DNA of 64,000 bases. It comes from Fibrobacter sp. UWEL. Its GTDB lineage: Bacteria > Fibrobacterota > Fibrobacteria > Fibrobacterales > Fibrobacteraceae. Shown in pieces: positions 15,576-25,015 of the stretch; the stretch's first letter is position 1, and each line of letters starts with the position of its first letter. The stretch is taken from positions 62,001-126,000 of the forward strand of contig NZ_FRBE01000004.1 in assembly GCF_900142535.1 (NCBI RefSeq). The letters run 5' to 3'. Made by a program: the position numbers and the translations under genes. The notes under the pieces were generated by a model. It saw nothing but the letters and a program-made list of their open reading frames with translations, did not search any database and was not told where the DNA came from.

Positions 15576-16748
15576 TTAATACGCGCCTTCGCCCTTGAAC
15601 ACGACCTTAAAGGTCTTGAGAATCAGCTTGAAGTCGTCGCCCAGCTTGCCGTCACGACGGATGTAGTCGTTGTCCAAACGCATCTGACCTTCAAAGCTAA
15701 TGTTACTGCGGCCACTGACCTGCCAGATACAGGTAAGACCGGGGGTCACAGACAGGCGCATGCGGTGCCACGGTTCATATTCCGCCACTTCGGATGGAAT
15801 AGGAGGACGAGGACCTACAATGGACATGTCGCCCTTGATGACGTTGAAGAACTGGGGCAGTTCGTCCAGACTGAACTTACGCAGCACATGTCCGAACGGA
15901 TAAATACGAGGGTCGTTCTTCATCTTGAAGGTCTTACCGCCCGTTTCGTTCTGAGCCATCAAAGCTTTCTTGCGTTCTTCGGCATCTGCGTACATACTGC
16001 GGAACTTGTACATGGTGAACAGCTTGCCATTGCGTCCCACACGAATCTGCTTAAAGATGATGGGGCCCTTGGGGTCGCTAATCTTCACTGCCAATGCGCA
16101 GAACAAAAGCAGGGGGGAGCAAAGGATTACGGCAACGCTTGTGCAGACCACGTCCACGATACGCTTGATCACATGGCGATAGCGAATCTTGTGAGGATGC
16201 TGCCAGATGTGGTCCAAGTTCAGACGCTGGAGACTGAAGAAGCTTCCGTTAGTGCTGTTGAATTCGTCCAGCTTGTCCTGCTGTTCCAGGGCGTCCTTTT
16301 CGGTGAGGCCGCTGTAGATGTAGGCCTGGAAAATGGGACGCTTGGGCTTGATTCGCAGGGACTGGATGAGACCTGCGTCGTTCAGCTTGTGGAGCATTTC
16401 CTTGCGGATGGCTTCAAGTTTGGACAGGTCGGAATTCAGGAGGATGATGCCGATACCGCTACCATCGTCCAGATATCCAAGTACGTCGATGAAACGCAGG
16501 TGGGAGAACATGGTCAGAAGACTGATTCGCCATGTCTTGCTAACGGTTTCGTCGTTACTGGCCCAGCCGAAGATATCGTACTGGTGGGAATAAATCTTGA
16601 TGAACAGGAATGGCTTGCGGGTGCGGTTGGCTCGCAAAAATTCCTCGTTGAGCCTCGCCCTGAAAAGGCGGGCCGGATAGACAATATTCTTAAGCTTCTG
16701 CTCGTTGAGCAGGTTGTCGATAGCCGGATTTGAACTCACTTGTTCCAT
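15576..16748 (-). CDS. Polyprenyl-phosphate sugar-1-phosphate transferase (bacterial sugar transferase)
   Basis: ATG 16748 is preferred (390 residues); an upstream ATG at 16841 has no ribosome site. The N-terminal ~190 residues are a soluble domain (FLFIKIYSHQYDIFGWASND; LGYLDDGSGIGIILLNSDLS). Then one membrane helix (IVDVVCTSVAVILCSPLLLF) leads to the Bac_transf core: GPIIFKQIRVGRNGKLFTMYK, FRSMYADAEERK, LRKFSLDELPQFFNVIKGDM, SIVGPRPPIP and TPGLTCIWQVSGRS. Such enzymes load the first sugar phosphate onto undecaprenyl phosphate for exopolysaccharide or glycan assembly. A second, different member is at 18318. Confidence 0.88.
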   Translation of the reverse strand: MEQVSSNPAIDNLLNEQKLKNIVYPARLFRARLNEEFLRANRTRKPFLFIKIYSHQYDIFGWASNDETVSKTWRISLLTMFSHLRFIDVLGYLDDGSGIGIILLNSDLSKLEAIRKEMLHKLNDAGLIQSLRIKPKRPIFQAYIYSGLTEKDALEQQDKLDEFNSTNGSFFSLQRLNLDHIWQHPHKIRYRHVIKRIVDVVCTSVAVILCSPLLLFCALAVKISDPKGPIIFKQIRVGRNGKLFTMYKFRSMYADAEERKKALMAQNETGGKTFKMKNDPRIYPFGHVLRKFSLDELPQFFNVIKGDMSIVGPRPPIPSEVAEYEPWHRMRLSVTPGLTCIWQVSGRSNISFEGQMRLDNDYIRRDGKLGDDFKLILKTFKVVFKGEGAY

Positions 16749-16968
16749 GTTCCCAAATTTAGAATAATGATGGTTTACAAATGGGGTGGATCCATAAAAA
16801 ATGTGTCCTTTTTTAGTGATGTGAAATGTGTTTCTGCTCATTTTTTATAAAACACGTCCGGATTTCTGTTTTGTGCTGTAGAGAGGCGTTCTTTTGGGGC
16901 GGAACAAAAAGTACTAGCCTATTATTTTCTATGTTTTTTCCGTAAAAATTTTAATATGGAGACGCTAT

Positions 16969-18258
16969 ATGTTGCGTATTGGTCTTATTGGTACAGGTAC
17001 CGTCGGTGGCGGTGTTATTCAGATTCTTGAACAGAAGATTGCCGAATACAAGGAAAAGCTCGGTGTTGAACTGGAACTCTCCTGCATTTGCGCAAAGTCT
17101 GATGAAGAAGTGGCTCCCTTCAAGGCTAAGGGTTACAAGACTTCCACTAACGCAGACGAAATGATTGCTTCTAACGATATCGACGTTCTGGTGGAACTTG
17201 CTGGTGGCTACAATATGCCTCGCAAGTGGATCCTGGCTGCTCTCGAAAGTGGCAAGCATGTGGTGACTGCAAACAAGGCTCTGTTGGCTAAGTATGGCCA
17301 CGAAATCTTCCCCCTGGCTGCAAAGAAGGGCCTGCATGTCCTGTTCGAAGCTGCAGTGGGCGGTGGCATTCCTATTATCCGCAGTCTTCAGGAAGGTCTC
17401 CTGGGTTCTACCGTTGAAAACCTCAGCTGCATCATTAACGGTACCTGTAACTACATCCTGTCCCGTATGGCTGAAGAAGGCCTGGATTTCGATGTGGTTC
17501 TGAAGGACGCCCAGCGCCTCGGCTTTGCTGAAGCTGATCCCACCTTCGATATTGAAGGTATCGACTCCGCACACAAGACTGCACTTCTGGCTTCTCTCTG
17601 CAGTGGCCATCGCGTAGACTTCGAAAAGATTCATGTGACCGGTATTTCCAAGATTACCGCTCAGGATATTGCAATTGCCAAGGAACTTGGCTGCTGCATC
17701 AAGCTCTTGGGTATCTACCGTCGTGAAGGCGAACGTGTGGATGCTCGTGTCCATCCTTGCCTGGTTCCTCTGGAACATCAGCTGTCCAGCGTGAACCGCG
17801 TGCTGAACGCTGTTTACCTGCAGTGCGACAACCTGGGCGAAACTCTCCAGACTGGTGCTGGTGCTGGCCGTCTGCCCACCGCTTCCGCTGTTGTGGCTGA
17901 CCTGGTATCCCTGGCTCGCTCCACTGATACTGGTTCTCGTAAGGCTCTGCCCCTGGGCTGGTTCAACGTTGAAAATTCTGCTACCCTGGTTCCTATTTCC
18001 GAAACCAGCGCTCGCTACTACCTCCGCTTCACCTCTCGTGATGCTTGCGGCGTTCTGGCAAAGATCACCAAGATCCTGGCAGACAATGGTATTTCCATCG
18101 AAACCATTATCCAGAAGAACGTAAAGGATCCGGGTAAGGTTTCCGTGGTGGTTATTACTGAAAATACCTTGGATAGCAAGGCTCAGAAGGCTGTGGATGC
18201 CATCGACGCCCTTGCTGAAATCGTTGAAAAGAGCCAGGTCATCCGTTTCTTGGCTTAA
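16969..18258 (+). CDS. hom: Homoserine dehydrogenase
   Basis: A 429-residue stand-alone enzyme. The NAD(P)-binding motif is GLIGTGTVGGGV. Catalytic-domain motifs are ANKALLAKYG, FEAAVGGGIPIIR, INGTCNYILSRM and AEADPTFDIEGIDSAHK. The C-terminal ACT domain (about 350-429; RFTSRDACGVLAKITKILAD) suggests feedback control, commonly by threonine. It reduces aspartate semialdehyde to homoserine for Thr/Met synthesis. GGAG lies at correct spacing and a strong terminator follows, so it is monocistronic. Codon use is that of a well-expressed gene. Confidence 0.96.
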   Translation: MLRIGLIGTGTVGGGVIQILEQKIAEYKEKLGVELELSCICAKSDEEVAPFKAKGYKTSTNADEMIASNDIDVLVELAGGYNMPRKWILAALESGKHVVTANKALLAKYGHEIFPLAAKKGLHVLFEAAVGGGIPIIRSLQEGLLGSTVENLSCIINGTCNYILSRMAEEGLDFDVVLKDAQRLGFAEADPTFDIEGIDSAHKTALLASLCSGHRVDFEKIHVTGISKITAQDIAIAKELGCCIKLLGIYRREGERVDARVHPCLVPLEHQLSSVNRVLNAVYLQCDNLGETLQTGAGAGRLPTASAVVADLVSLARSTDTGSRKALPLGWFNVENSATLVPISETSARYYLRFTSRDACGVLAKITKILADNGISIETIIQKNVKDPGKVSVVVITENTLDSKAQKAVDAIDALAEIVEKSQVIRFLA

Positions 18259-18266
18259 TGAAATCC

Positions 18267-18294
18267 GGGTCGGGGTTTTGCCCGACCCATTTTT
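18267..18294 (+). terminator. Intrinsic terminator of hom
   Basis: GGGTCGGG (18267-18274), loop GTTTTG, CCCGACCC (18281-18288), then ATTTTTG. Confidence 0.9.
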
Positions 18295-18317
18295 GAATTA
18301 ATCGTATTGGTGTCGTT

Positions 18318-19769
18318 ATGATTCGAGCTACCACATTGGAAAGAATACTCGTAATCCTGTCGGATTTCGTAATCTTGTCCATTTGCTTTGGCTTGGCGTT
18401 TTGGGTGCAGTTCCATAGTGGCTGGATTGTAGATAAGTACGATCCCAGCAAGATGTTCGTGGATTATTACCACATGGGACTTGTCCTGAATGTGGCCTGG
18501 CTTGTGCTGTTTACCTGCGCAGGTCTCTACCGCTCCTGGCTGTTGCAGTCTAGAACCCACCAGATCCTGCGAGTCATTCGTGCGGTGGTGATTGGTATTG
18601 TCCTGATTATTCTTTGCCTGTTCGGCGCTGAATTTATCGGGAAGGTCATGTCCAACGAACCGCTGAGTAGCGGCTACCTGTACGGATCCCGTTTCCCCTG
18701 GATTTTCATTTACGGTGGATTCGCATTGACTTTGGTGGCCGTTTTCCGCATGATCATTTACGGTTGCCTTCGCAGTCTTCTCCGTCATGGCTACGGTGCC
18801 AATAACATTCTGGTCCTTGGTGCTACGGATGCCGGTAAGAAAATTGCGGAAGATCTTGCCCGGACCCCCGAGCGAGGTCAGCGTGTCATTGGCTTTGTGG
18901 ATGAACGTTACCAGGTGATGGACAAGGAATTTGCCGGTGTACCCGTGCTGGGTAAGTACTCTGACTTGCCTACCTTGATTAAGAAGCTTAAGGTCACCGG
19001 AATTATTATTGCCCATGACAGTACCTCTCCTCAGGAAATCATGCGAATCCTGGTGTGGATCTGCGAATGTCCTCTCCATATTTATTTGACTCCTGAACTT
19101 TATCCTGTGGTGAATGGCCAGTTCAAGGCTAACCTGGTGTACGGCTTTGAATTGCAGGAATTGTTGCCCTTTACCATGCCTCCTTGGCAAGTTCGAGTCA
19201 AGCGTGTTATTGACATTTTGTTTGGCGCCTTCCTGGGCATTTGCTCTCTGCCTGTTTGCTTGTTGACTGCAATTGCGATTAAGCTGGATGATCACGGTCC
19301 TGTTTTCTATTCTCAGGAACGTATCGGCCTGTATGGGAAACCGTTCTACGTGTACAAGTTCCGCACCATGCGTACGGATGCGGAAAAGTTCGGCGCCCAG
19401 TGGGCTACCAAGAATGACCCGCGAATCACTCGCATTGGTCGTTTCCTGCGTAAGACTCGTATTGATGAACTTCCCCAGATTCTTTGTGTGCTGAAGGGCG
19501 ACATGAGCATGGTGGGCCCCCGCCCGGAACGTGCCGTGTTTATCGGTAAGCTTCGCGAACAGATTCCTTTCTACATTAGCCGTCTTAAAATGAAGCCGGG
19601 TCTTACGGGCTGGGCTCAGGTGTGCCATCATTACGATACCAGCACCGAAGACGTGAAGATCAAGCTTCAGTATGATATGTACTACTACGAGAACATGAGC
19701 CTCTTGTTGGATTTCCAGATTCTCGTTCGTACTGTTTATGTTGTTTTAACAGGAAAAGGCGCGCAATGA
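18318..19769 (+). CDS. Exopolysaccharide polyprenyl glycosylphosphotransferase (WbaP/WcaJ type)
   Basis: A 483-residue protein. The N-terminal ~135 residues hold four membrane helices. A soluble Rossmann-like CoA-binding_3 domain follows (NNILVLGATDAGKKIAEDLA, VIGFVDERYQVMD). A fifth helix (IDILFGAFLGICSLPVCLLT) leads to the catalytic C-terminus: GPVFYSQERIGLYGKPFYVYK, FRTMRTDAEKFG, TRIDELPQILCVLKGDMSMV, GPRPER and MKPGLTGWAQV. It starts exopolysaccharide or O-antigen-like assembly by transferring hexose-1-phosphate to undecaprenyl phosphate. The sugar is not determined by sequence. Confidence 0.92.
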   Translation: MIRATTLERILVILSDFVILSICFGLAFWVQFHSGWIVDKYDPSKMFVDYYHMGLVLNVAWLVLFTCAGLYRSWLLQSRTHQILRVIRAVVIGIVLIILCLFGAEFIGKVMSNEPLSSGYLYGSRFPWIFIYGGFALTLVAVFRMIIYGCLRSLLRHGYGANNILVLGATDAGKKIAEDLARTPERGQRVIGFVDERYQVMDKEFAGVPVLGKYSDLPTLIKKLKVTGIIIAHDSTSPQEIMRILVWICECPLHIYLTPELYPVVNGQFKANLVYGFELQELLPFTMPPWQVRVKRVIDILFGAFLGICSLPVCLLTAIAIKLDDHGPVFYSQERIGLYGKPFYVYKFRTMRTDAEKFGAQWATKNDPRITRIGRFLRKTRIDELPQILCVLKGDMSMVGPRPERAVFIGKLREQIPFYISRLKMKPGLTGWAQVCHHYDTSTEDVKIKLQYDMYYYENMSLLLDFQILVRTVYVVLTGKGAQ

Positions 19770-19820
19770 GTAATGAGCCCGGTTGAGGCTCGTAACTCAT
19801 CACTCATAACTCATCACTAA
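19765..19820. repeat. Inverted repeat plus heptanucleotide array upstream of nadC
   Basis: ATGAGTAATGAGCC (from 19766, overlapping the preceding stop codon) pairs with GGCTCGTAACTCAT (19787-19800) at 12 of 14 positions. The second arm continues as heptamers TAACTCA, TCACTCA, TAACTCA, TCACTAA (19793-19820). The hairpin could act as a weak terminator or leader structure. Confidence 0.65.
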
Positions 19821-19833
19821 CCGAAGGTTATAT

Positions 19834-20697
19834 ATGTACGGTGATAATTCTACTCCGGTATTTCCTACAGAAGATGCTTTGACCATGATCCGCTTGGCTT
19901 TGGCCGAAGACGTTCGCACGGGCGACGTGACTAGCATGTGGACCATTCCTGCTGACCAGAAACAGCATGCACGTTTGATTGCCAAGGAAGATGGCGTTGT
20001 GGCTGGTCTTCCCTTTATTGAACTGGTCTTCAAGGAAATGAAGGCTAATGCCACCGTGACCCTCCATAAGAAGGATGGGGACGTGGTAAAGAAGGGTGAC
20101 CTGATTGCCGAACTGGATGGCACTACTCATGAACTTCTGACCGGTGAACGTACCTTGCTGAACTTCATCCAGCAGCTCTCTGGCGTGGCTACCGTGGCCC
20201 ACACATTCCAGGAAGCATTGAAGGGCGGAAAGACCAAGGTTCTGGATACCCGCAAGACTATTCCTGGTTTCCGTACTTTGCAGAAGTATGCTGTTCGCGT
20301 AGGCGGCGGCTCCAACCATCGCATGGGTCTCTTTGACATGGTGCTGGTGAAGGACAACCACATTGCTGCTGCAGGTGGCGTGCTGGAAGCTCTGGCTGTT
20401 GTGAAGAAGAACAACACCCAGAACCTGATGGTTGAAATGGAAGTGGAAACTTTCGACCAGCTCCGCGCACTTTTGAACAAGGGCGTGGACGTGATTATGT
20501 TGGACAACATGAGTAACGAAACCATGGCCGAAGCTCTTAAGATCATTAAGGAAAGTGGCGACAAGTGCCTGGTGGAAGGTTCCGGCAACATGACTCTGGA
20601 ACGTGCCAAGGAAATTGCAACTCTCGGTCTGGACTTTATTTCCGTGGGAGCTCTCACTCACAGTGTGAAGGCTCTGGACATTTCCATGAGAATCTAG
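19834..20697 (+). CDS. nadC: Nicotinate-nucleotide pyrophosphorylase (carboxylating)
   Basis: A 287-residue quinolinate phosphoribosyltransferase of normal length. Motifs: AEDVRTGDVTSMWTIPADQ, ERTLLNFIQQLSGVAT, DTRKTIPGFRTLQKYAVRVG (substrate-binding Arg/Lys), GGGSNHRMGLFDMVLVKDNH, VEMEVETFDQL and ISVGALTHSVKALDISM. It converts quinolinate and PRPP to nicotinate mononucleotide in de novo NAD synthesis. coaX starts 18 bp downstream, so the two cofactor genes are likely one transcript. Confidence 0.96.
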   Translation: MYGDNSTPVFPTEDALTMIRLALAEDVRTGDVTSMWTIPADQKQHARLIAKEDGVVAGLPFIELVFKEMKANATVTLHKKDGDVVKKGDLIAELDGTTHELLTGERTLLNFIQQLSGVATVAHTFQEALKGGKTKVLDTRKTIPGFRTLQKYAVRVGGGSNHRMGLFDMVLVKDNHIAAAGGVLEALAVVKKNNTQNLMVEMEVETFDQLRALLNKGVDVIMLDNMSNETMAEALKIIKESGDKCLVEGSGNMTLERAKEIATLGLDFISVGALTHSVKALDISMRI

Positions 20698-20714
20698 GCG
20701 CTCTGCGCAATTTG

Positions 20715-21542
20715 ATGACGATGCAAGATTCTGTAACATTAGTTGTTGACGTTGGTAATACCCATACGGTGCTTGGTATCTTTAAGGGTACCAAGGTGGT
20801 GGATTACTGGCGCTTGACGACCCGCAAGGAAACCACCTCTGACGAAGTGATGAACAAGGTGGGTGGCCTTCTTGGTTTTTCCAAGATTAAAACGGAAGAA
20901 ATTACCCATGTGGGTCTTTCTACGGTGGTGCCTGCTTTGGAACGCCCCTGGATCAAGGCTCTGGATTCTCTGCTGAAAAAGCGCGTGCAGGTGGTGAATT
21001 CCAAGAATTGCATGGGCTTGCAGATTAACTATTTGAACCCGTCTATGGCGGGTGCGGATCGTTTGTGTAACGTTCTTGCCATGCGTGAGGCGGGTTTCAA
21101 GAATGCGATTATCGTGGATATGGGGACTGCCACCACATTTGACGTCATGAAGGATGGCGCCTTTGCGGGTGGCGTGATTATTCCCGGTATTAACGCAAGC
21201 TTGGACGCCTTGACGGAGAAGGCAGCCCGACTGCTTCCGGTGACCATCGAATGGCCCGACGCAGTTGTTGCGGACAACACGGATGACGCCATTCGTGCAG
21301 GTCTTCTGTATGGTTTTCTTGCTCAGCTGGAATTCCTGATTGGAAAAATAAAGAAGGAAATTGGCTGCGACGATATGCCGGTTTATGCGACCGGCGGATG
21401 GGGAAAAACGATCGCTCGAAGAACATCTCTGATTGACAAGTATGATCCATTCCTGACGCTGCGAGGAATTCGCCTAGTGGCCCTGAACGGGGACGCGACG
21501 AATATCAATAGCGAGGAATCGCGAGACACCGAGGAAGAATAA
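20715..21542 (+). CDS. coaX: Type III pantothenate kinase
   Basis: The start is ATG 20715 (or 20721). The longer frame beginning inside nadC is not supported. Phosphate motif 1 is LVVDVGNTHTVLGIFKG; others are YWRLTTRKETTSDE, NPSMAGADRLCNVLAM, IIVDMGTATTFDVM and GGVIIPGINASLDAL. About 275 residues with a short acidic tail (SEESRDTEEE). CoaX enzymes phosphorylate pantothenate without ATP feedback and are not inhibited by CoA. With panD at 1.3 kb it gives two steps of the CoA route in this window. Confidence 0.95.
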   Translation: MTMQDSVTLVVDVGNTHTVLGIFKGTKVVDYWRLTTRKETTSDEVMNKVGGLLGFSKIKTEEITHVGLSTVVPALERPWIKALDSLLKKRVQVVNSKNCMGLQINYLNPSMAGADRLCNVLAMREAGFKNAIIVDMGTATTFDVMKDGAFAGGVIIPGINASLDALTEKAARLLPVTIEWPDAVVADNTDDAIRAGLLYGFLAQLEFLIGKIKKEIGCDDMPVYATGGWGKTIARRTSLIDKYDPFLTLRGIRLVALNGDATNINSEESRDTEEE

Positions 21543-21571
21543 GTTTTCTCAAGTAAGAAGGAGAAATATAG

Positions 21572-22597
21572 GTGCAGAAAAATCTTTTAAGGAATCTGTC
21601 GGAACATAGGACCGTAATCTTTCTGATGATGTGTCTTTGTGTTCATGTATTCAATATCTTTTTCTTCGGGAAAATAGGGCTGTTCCCTCTTGCGGTTCTT
21701 AATGGCGTCAGTTCTTGCCTGTATGTAATTTTCATCCTGTTCATGAGGAAAAGCGAAAATCTCAGGATTTCCTTCGCCTACTTCGAAATTATCATTTTCT
21801 CAGCTCTTAGTGAATTGACTTCTGGTGGTCACTTTGGTTACTTGAACTTTGTCATCGGAATGGTGGCTGTCATATTCTTCCTACTCCCCTCCGAAAATAG
21901 GAAGAAATATGTGTACCAGTTTATTGGGGCTATCTGCGCGGTGGCCATTAGTCAGATCTCCATTTACAATTTTTCGTTCCATCCGGAGTTGATGGATACG
22001 GTTCTTGAATACAAGTCTCTTGTAAATAGCATCAATCTCGTTATTACTCTGTTTACCCTTTTCTACCTGTCTAATCTTTATCTGGTTGAACTTCGTACTA
22101 CTAGGGAAAAGCTGGACTACACCAGCAATCACGACATGCTGACAGGCCTTTACAATCGTCGTTTCTTTGAAGGCATCATGAAGCGTAGCAAGGAAGAAAA
22201 GGAACGTTCCTTCTCCGTGGCCATGCTGGACGTGGATGACTTCAAGAAGATTAACGACACCTACGGACACGAAACGGGTGACAGGGTCCTGTCTGCCGTC
22301 AGTAAGTGTATTGAATCCTGTCTGCCGTCCAATGCAGTGGCGGTCCGCTGGGGTGGTGAAGAATTCGTGCTTTACTTGCCCCAGGTGGATAATGCCCATG
22401 CTTTGGATGTTCTGGGAAATTTCCGTGCCAAGCTTTCAGAACAGGCAATCTACCATAAGGAGACGAGAGTTTCTATTACGGTGACCATCGGCCTTTGCAC
22501 TGGTGACGATATCACGGAATATGAGGAATATATCCGCCAGGCCGACGAAAAGCTGTACTGGGGCAAGAAGCACGGCAAGAACCAGATTGTGAAATAA
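21572..22597 (+). CDS. Integral-membrane diguanylate cyclase
   Basis: GTG start after AAGGAG with 8-base spacing; 341 residues. The N-terminal 170 residues form about five or six membrane helices without a recognisable sensor fold. The GGDEF domain (about 183-341) has LDVDDFKKINDTYGHETGD and the active loop GGEEF (261-265), so it should be catalytically competent. The RxxD inhibition site is absent (PSNA at that position), unlike the 11157 cyclase. It begins 29 bp after coaX and 33 bp before a sugar-nucleotide gene, and might tune polysaccharide output. Confidence 0.9.
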   Translation: MQKNLLRNLSEHRTVIFLMMCLCVHVFNIFFFGKIGLFPLAVLNGVSSCLYVIFILFMRKSENLRISFAYFEIIIFSALSELTSGGHFGYLNFVIGMVAVIFFLLPSENRKKYVYQFIGAICAVAISQISIYNFSFHPELMDTVLEYKSLVNSINLVITLFTLFYLSNLYLVELRTTREKLDYTSNHDMLTGLYNRRFFEGIMKRSKEEKERSFSVAMLDVDDFKKINDTYGHETGDRVLSAVSKCIESCLPSNAVAVRWGGEEFVLYLPQVDNAHALDVLGNFRAKLSEQAIYHKETRVSITVTIGLCTGDDITEYEEYIRQADEKLYWGKKHGKNQIVK

Positions 22598-22630
22598 ACT
22601 ATATTATGCCCAATATCATTGGAGCATAAT

Positions 22631-23563
22631 ATGCGTTGTTTAGTTACTGGTGGTGCGGGGTTTTTAGGAAGTCATCTTTGTGAACGTCTCCTGAATGATG
22701 GTCATGAAGTCATCTGTCTGGATAACTACTTCACGGGCCGTATGGCTAACGTGGCTCACCTCCGTGACAACAAGAGCTTTGAACTGATCCGTCACGATGT
22801 AACGGAACCGATTCTTCTGGAAGTGGATCGCATTTTCAACCTGGCTTGTCCTGCAAGTCCTGTGCATTACCAGTTCAATCCGGTGAAGACCATCAAGACC
22901 AGCGTCATGGGCGCCATCAATATGTTGGGCATGGCCAAGCGCGTGAAGGCTCGCATTCTCCAGGCTAGTACCAGCGAGGTTTACGGCGATCCTGCAATTC
23001 ACCCGCAGACTGAAGACTACTGGGGAAACGTGAATCCCATCGGAATCCGTAGCTGCTACGACGAAGGAAAGCGCGTGGCTGAAACTCTGTTTATGGATTA
23101 CCATCGCCAGAACAAGGTGGACATCCGCATCGTCCGTATTTTCAATACTTACGGCCCTCGCATGTTGCCTAACGATGGCCGCGTGGTCTCTAACTTTATC
23201 GTGCAGGCTTTGAAGGGCGAAGACATTACCATCTATGGCGATGGCTCCCAGACTCGCAGCTTCTGTTATGTGGACGACCTGATTGAAGGCTTTGTTCGCA
23301 TGATGAACCAGGACAAGATTATTGGCCCTGTGAACATCGGCAATCCCGGCGAATTTACCATGCTGGAACTTGCAAAGGAAGTACTGGACTTGACCGGCTC
23401 CAAGAGCAAGATTATTTATCAGCCCCTGCCCGGTGACGACCCCAAGATGCGTAAGCCCAATATCGATTTGGCGAAGAGCGCCTTGGGCTGGGAACCTACC
23501 ATTCCTTTGCGCAAGGGTCTTGAAAAGACCATCTGCTACTTTGATGAGTTGCTGAAGGGATAA
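22631..23563 (+). CDS. UDP-glucuronate decarboxylase (UDP-xylose synthase), SDR family
   Basis: Start is ATG 22631 with GGAG seven bases upstream; 310 residues. Motifs: the Rossmann motif [40 protein letters not shown] (hallmark of this branch), [23 protein letters not shown] (catalytic Tyr/Lys), [10 protein letters not shown] and [16 protein letters not shown]. It makes UDP-xylose from UDP-glucuronate for surface polysaccharides. The context (sugar transferase, diguanylate cyclase) agrees. A dehydratase with another substrate is less likely because of the CPASP motif. Confidence 0.92.
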   Translation: MRCLVTGGAGFLGSHLCERLLNDGHEVICLDNYFTGRMANVAHLRDNKSFELIRHDVTEPILLEVDRIFNLACPASPVHYQFNPVKTIKTSVMGAINMLGMAKRVKARILQASTSEVYGDPAIHPQTEDYWGNVNPIGIRSCYDEGKRVAETLFMDYHRQNKVDIRIVRIFNTYGPRMLPNDGRVVSNFIVQALKGEDITIYGDGSQTRSFCYVDDLIEGFVRMMNQDKIIGPVNIGNPGEFTMLELAKEVLDLTGSKSKIIYQPLPGDDPKMRKPNIDLAKSALGWEPTIPLRKGLEKTICYFDELLKG

Positions 23564-23578
23564 TAAGCTAGAGTTTAT

Positions 23579-23612
23579 AAATAAAGCGGGCAGAAATGCT
23601 CGCTTATTTTGT
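23579..23612. terminator. Convergent hairpin between UDP-xylose synthase and nth
   Basis: AATAAAGCGGGC and GCTCGCTTATTTT flank AGAAAT. The hairpin is imperfect (one G-T pair) and has A/T runs on both sides, fitting a bidirectional terminator. The right arm overlaps the nth stop codon. Confidence 0.6.
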
Positions 23613-24233
23613 TTTGCAACCGATGACGCTACAGATGGGGCATTGGTCCACCTTATGTCCCATGGCCTTGCAGTAGGTGCGGCCAAACAGAATGATCTGG
23701 AGATGTTTTAATTCCCAGGTTTCGGGCGGAAAAGATTTTTTCAAGTCGGCTTCCGTACGTTCTACGGTGCTTCCATCGGAAAGTCCCCAGCGGGCTGCCA
23801 GACGGTGGATGTGTGTATCCACAGGGAAGGCGGGAACTTTGAAGGCGTGAATCATCATGACGCTTGCTGTCTTGTGCCCAACGCCGGGCAACGCCTCCAG
23901 ATCTTCGAAAGTGCGGGGAACTTCACCGCCGTACTTTTCCACCAGGATCTGGGACAGCTTGAAAATGTTTTTGCTTTTATTCTGGTAGAGACCGCATGTC
24001 TTGATATATTCGGCGATGCCTTCAACGCCTAGCTTTACCATCTTGGCGGGAGTGTCTGCTACCTTATAGAGTTCTGCGGTTACAAGATTGACGCGGGCAT
24101 CTGTACATTGGGCGCTAAGGACGACTGCCACAAGGAGCGTGTACGGATCGCGGTAATCCAGAGGAATAGGCGGGTCGGGGAACAACTCGTCTAACTTCTG
24201 GTTGATGAACGCGATTTTTTCTTTCTTGGTCAT
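23604..24233 (-). CDS. nth: Endonuclease III
   Basis: A 209-residue protein. DNA glycosylase/AP lyase motifs: VVLSAQCTDARVN, the helix-hairpin-helix LPGVGHKTASVMM with catalytic Lys, the Asp in FPVDTHIHRLAARWGL, and a C-terminal 4Fe-4S site Cys-x6-Cys-x2-Cys-x5-Cys (YCKAMGHKVDQCPICSVIGC). It removes oxidised pyrimidines. It is the last gene of a five-gene minus-strand operon; its ATG overlaps the cysE stop by 4 bp. Confidence 0.96.
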   Translation of the reverse strand: MTKKEKIAFINQKLDELFPDPPIPLDYRDPYTLLVAVVLSAQCTDARVNLVTAELYKVADTPAKMVKLGVEGIAEYIKTCGLYQNKSKNIFKLSQILVEKYGGEVPRTFEDLEALPGVGHKTASVMMIHAFKVPAFPVDTHIHRLAARWGLSDGSTVERTEADLKKSFPPETWELKHLQIILFGRTYCKAMGHKVDQCPICSVIGCKTK

Positions 24234-25015
24234 GCGTCGCGGGTGAAGTCCTGCTCCATGTTGAAGCTGGGCATTTCATCGTGAGGACGTCCTACCTGAA
24301 CTGCGGGTACACCTGCGTAAGTCGTATGGCTAGGAACGTCCGTAACGACGACGGCGCCTGCGCCGATCTTGGCACCATCACCAATGTGAATGTTGCCAAG
24401 AAGCTGGGCGTGCGCGCCCAGCATTACGCCGTTACCCACCTTCGGGTGACGATCGCCAACTTCATTACCGGTGCCGCCCAAAGTAACACCGTGCAGGAAG
24501 GAAACGTTGTTCCCTACAGTAGCGGTTTCGCCAATGACAATGTTGGTGGCATGGTCTACCAGGATGCCGTAACCGATGGTGGCTGCGGGATGGATGTCCA
24601 TACCGAACTTGCGACTAATGATGCTCTGTAACATCTTGGCGGGGAAGGTGCGGTCTTCGCTCCACAGGATGTGTGCTGCACGGAATGCCTGAAGTCCCTG
24701 GAAACCCTTAAAGAACAAAAGCGGTTCCAGATAGCTGGTACAGGCGGGGTCACGGAGAACCGTTGCGTGCAAGTCCTTGGCTGCACTCATCAGAAGCTCC
24801 GGGTACTTCTCGTACAAATTACCGAACATCTTTTCCAGCTCGGCTCTATCAATGACTTCCCCAGCCAGCTGGCAGGAGAGGGTTACGCCAAGCATTTCAG
24901 CAAAACTCTTACGACATAGAATCTGCTCGTTCAGCATCAGCACAGAAAGAGGTTCTTTCTGTACAAGAACTTCAGCTTCTTCACGGATGGATTTTTCTAT
25001 GTCGAGAATATTCAT
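24230..25015 (-). CDS. cysE: Serine O-acetyltransferase
   Basis: A 261-residue protein with an N-terminal helical SATase region (1-130) and a left-handed beta-helix C-terminus. The active-site stretch is GMDIHPAATIGYGILVDHAT, followed by IVIGETATVGNNVSFLHGVT, LGGTGNEVGDRHPKVGNGVM and GAGAVVVTDVPSHTTYAGVP. It makes O-acetylserine, the precursor of cysteine. It overlaps the upstream membrane protein by 4 bp and nth by 4 bp (translational coupling). Confidence 0.95.
   Translation of the reverse strand: MNILDIEKSIREEAEVLVQKEPLSVLMLNEQILCRKSFAEMLGVTLSCQLAGEVIDRAELEKMFGNLYEKYPELLMSAAKDLHATVLRDPACTSYLEPLLFFKGFQGLQAFRAAHILWSEDRTFPAKMLQSIISRKFGMDIHPAATIGYGILVDHATNIVIGETATVGNNVSFLHGVTLGGTGNEVGDRHPKVGNGVMLGAHAQLLGNIHIGDGAKIGAGAVVVTDVPSHTTYAGVPAVQVGRPHDEMPSFNMEQDFTRDA

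Noticed and set aside
18255-19631. 458-codon minus-strand frame
   Set aside because: It is the shadow of the polyprenyl sugar transferase on the plus strand.
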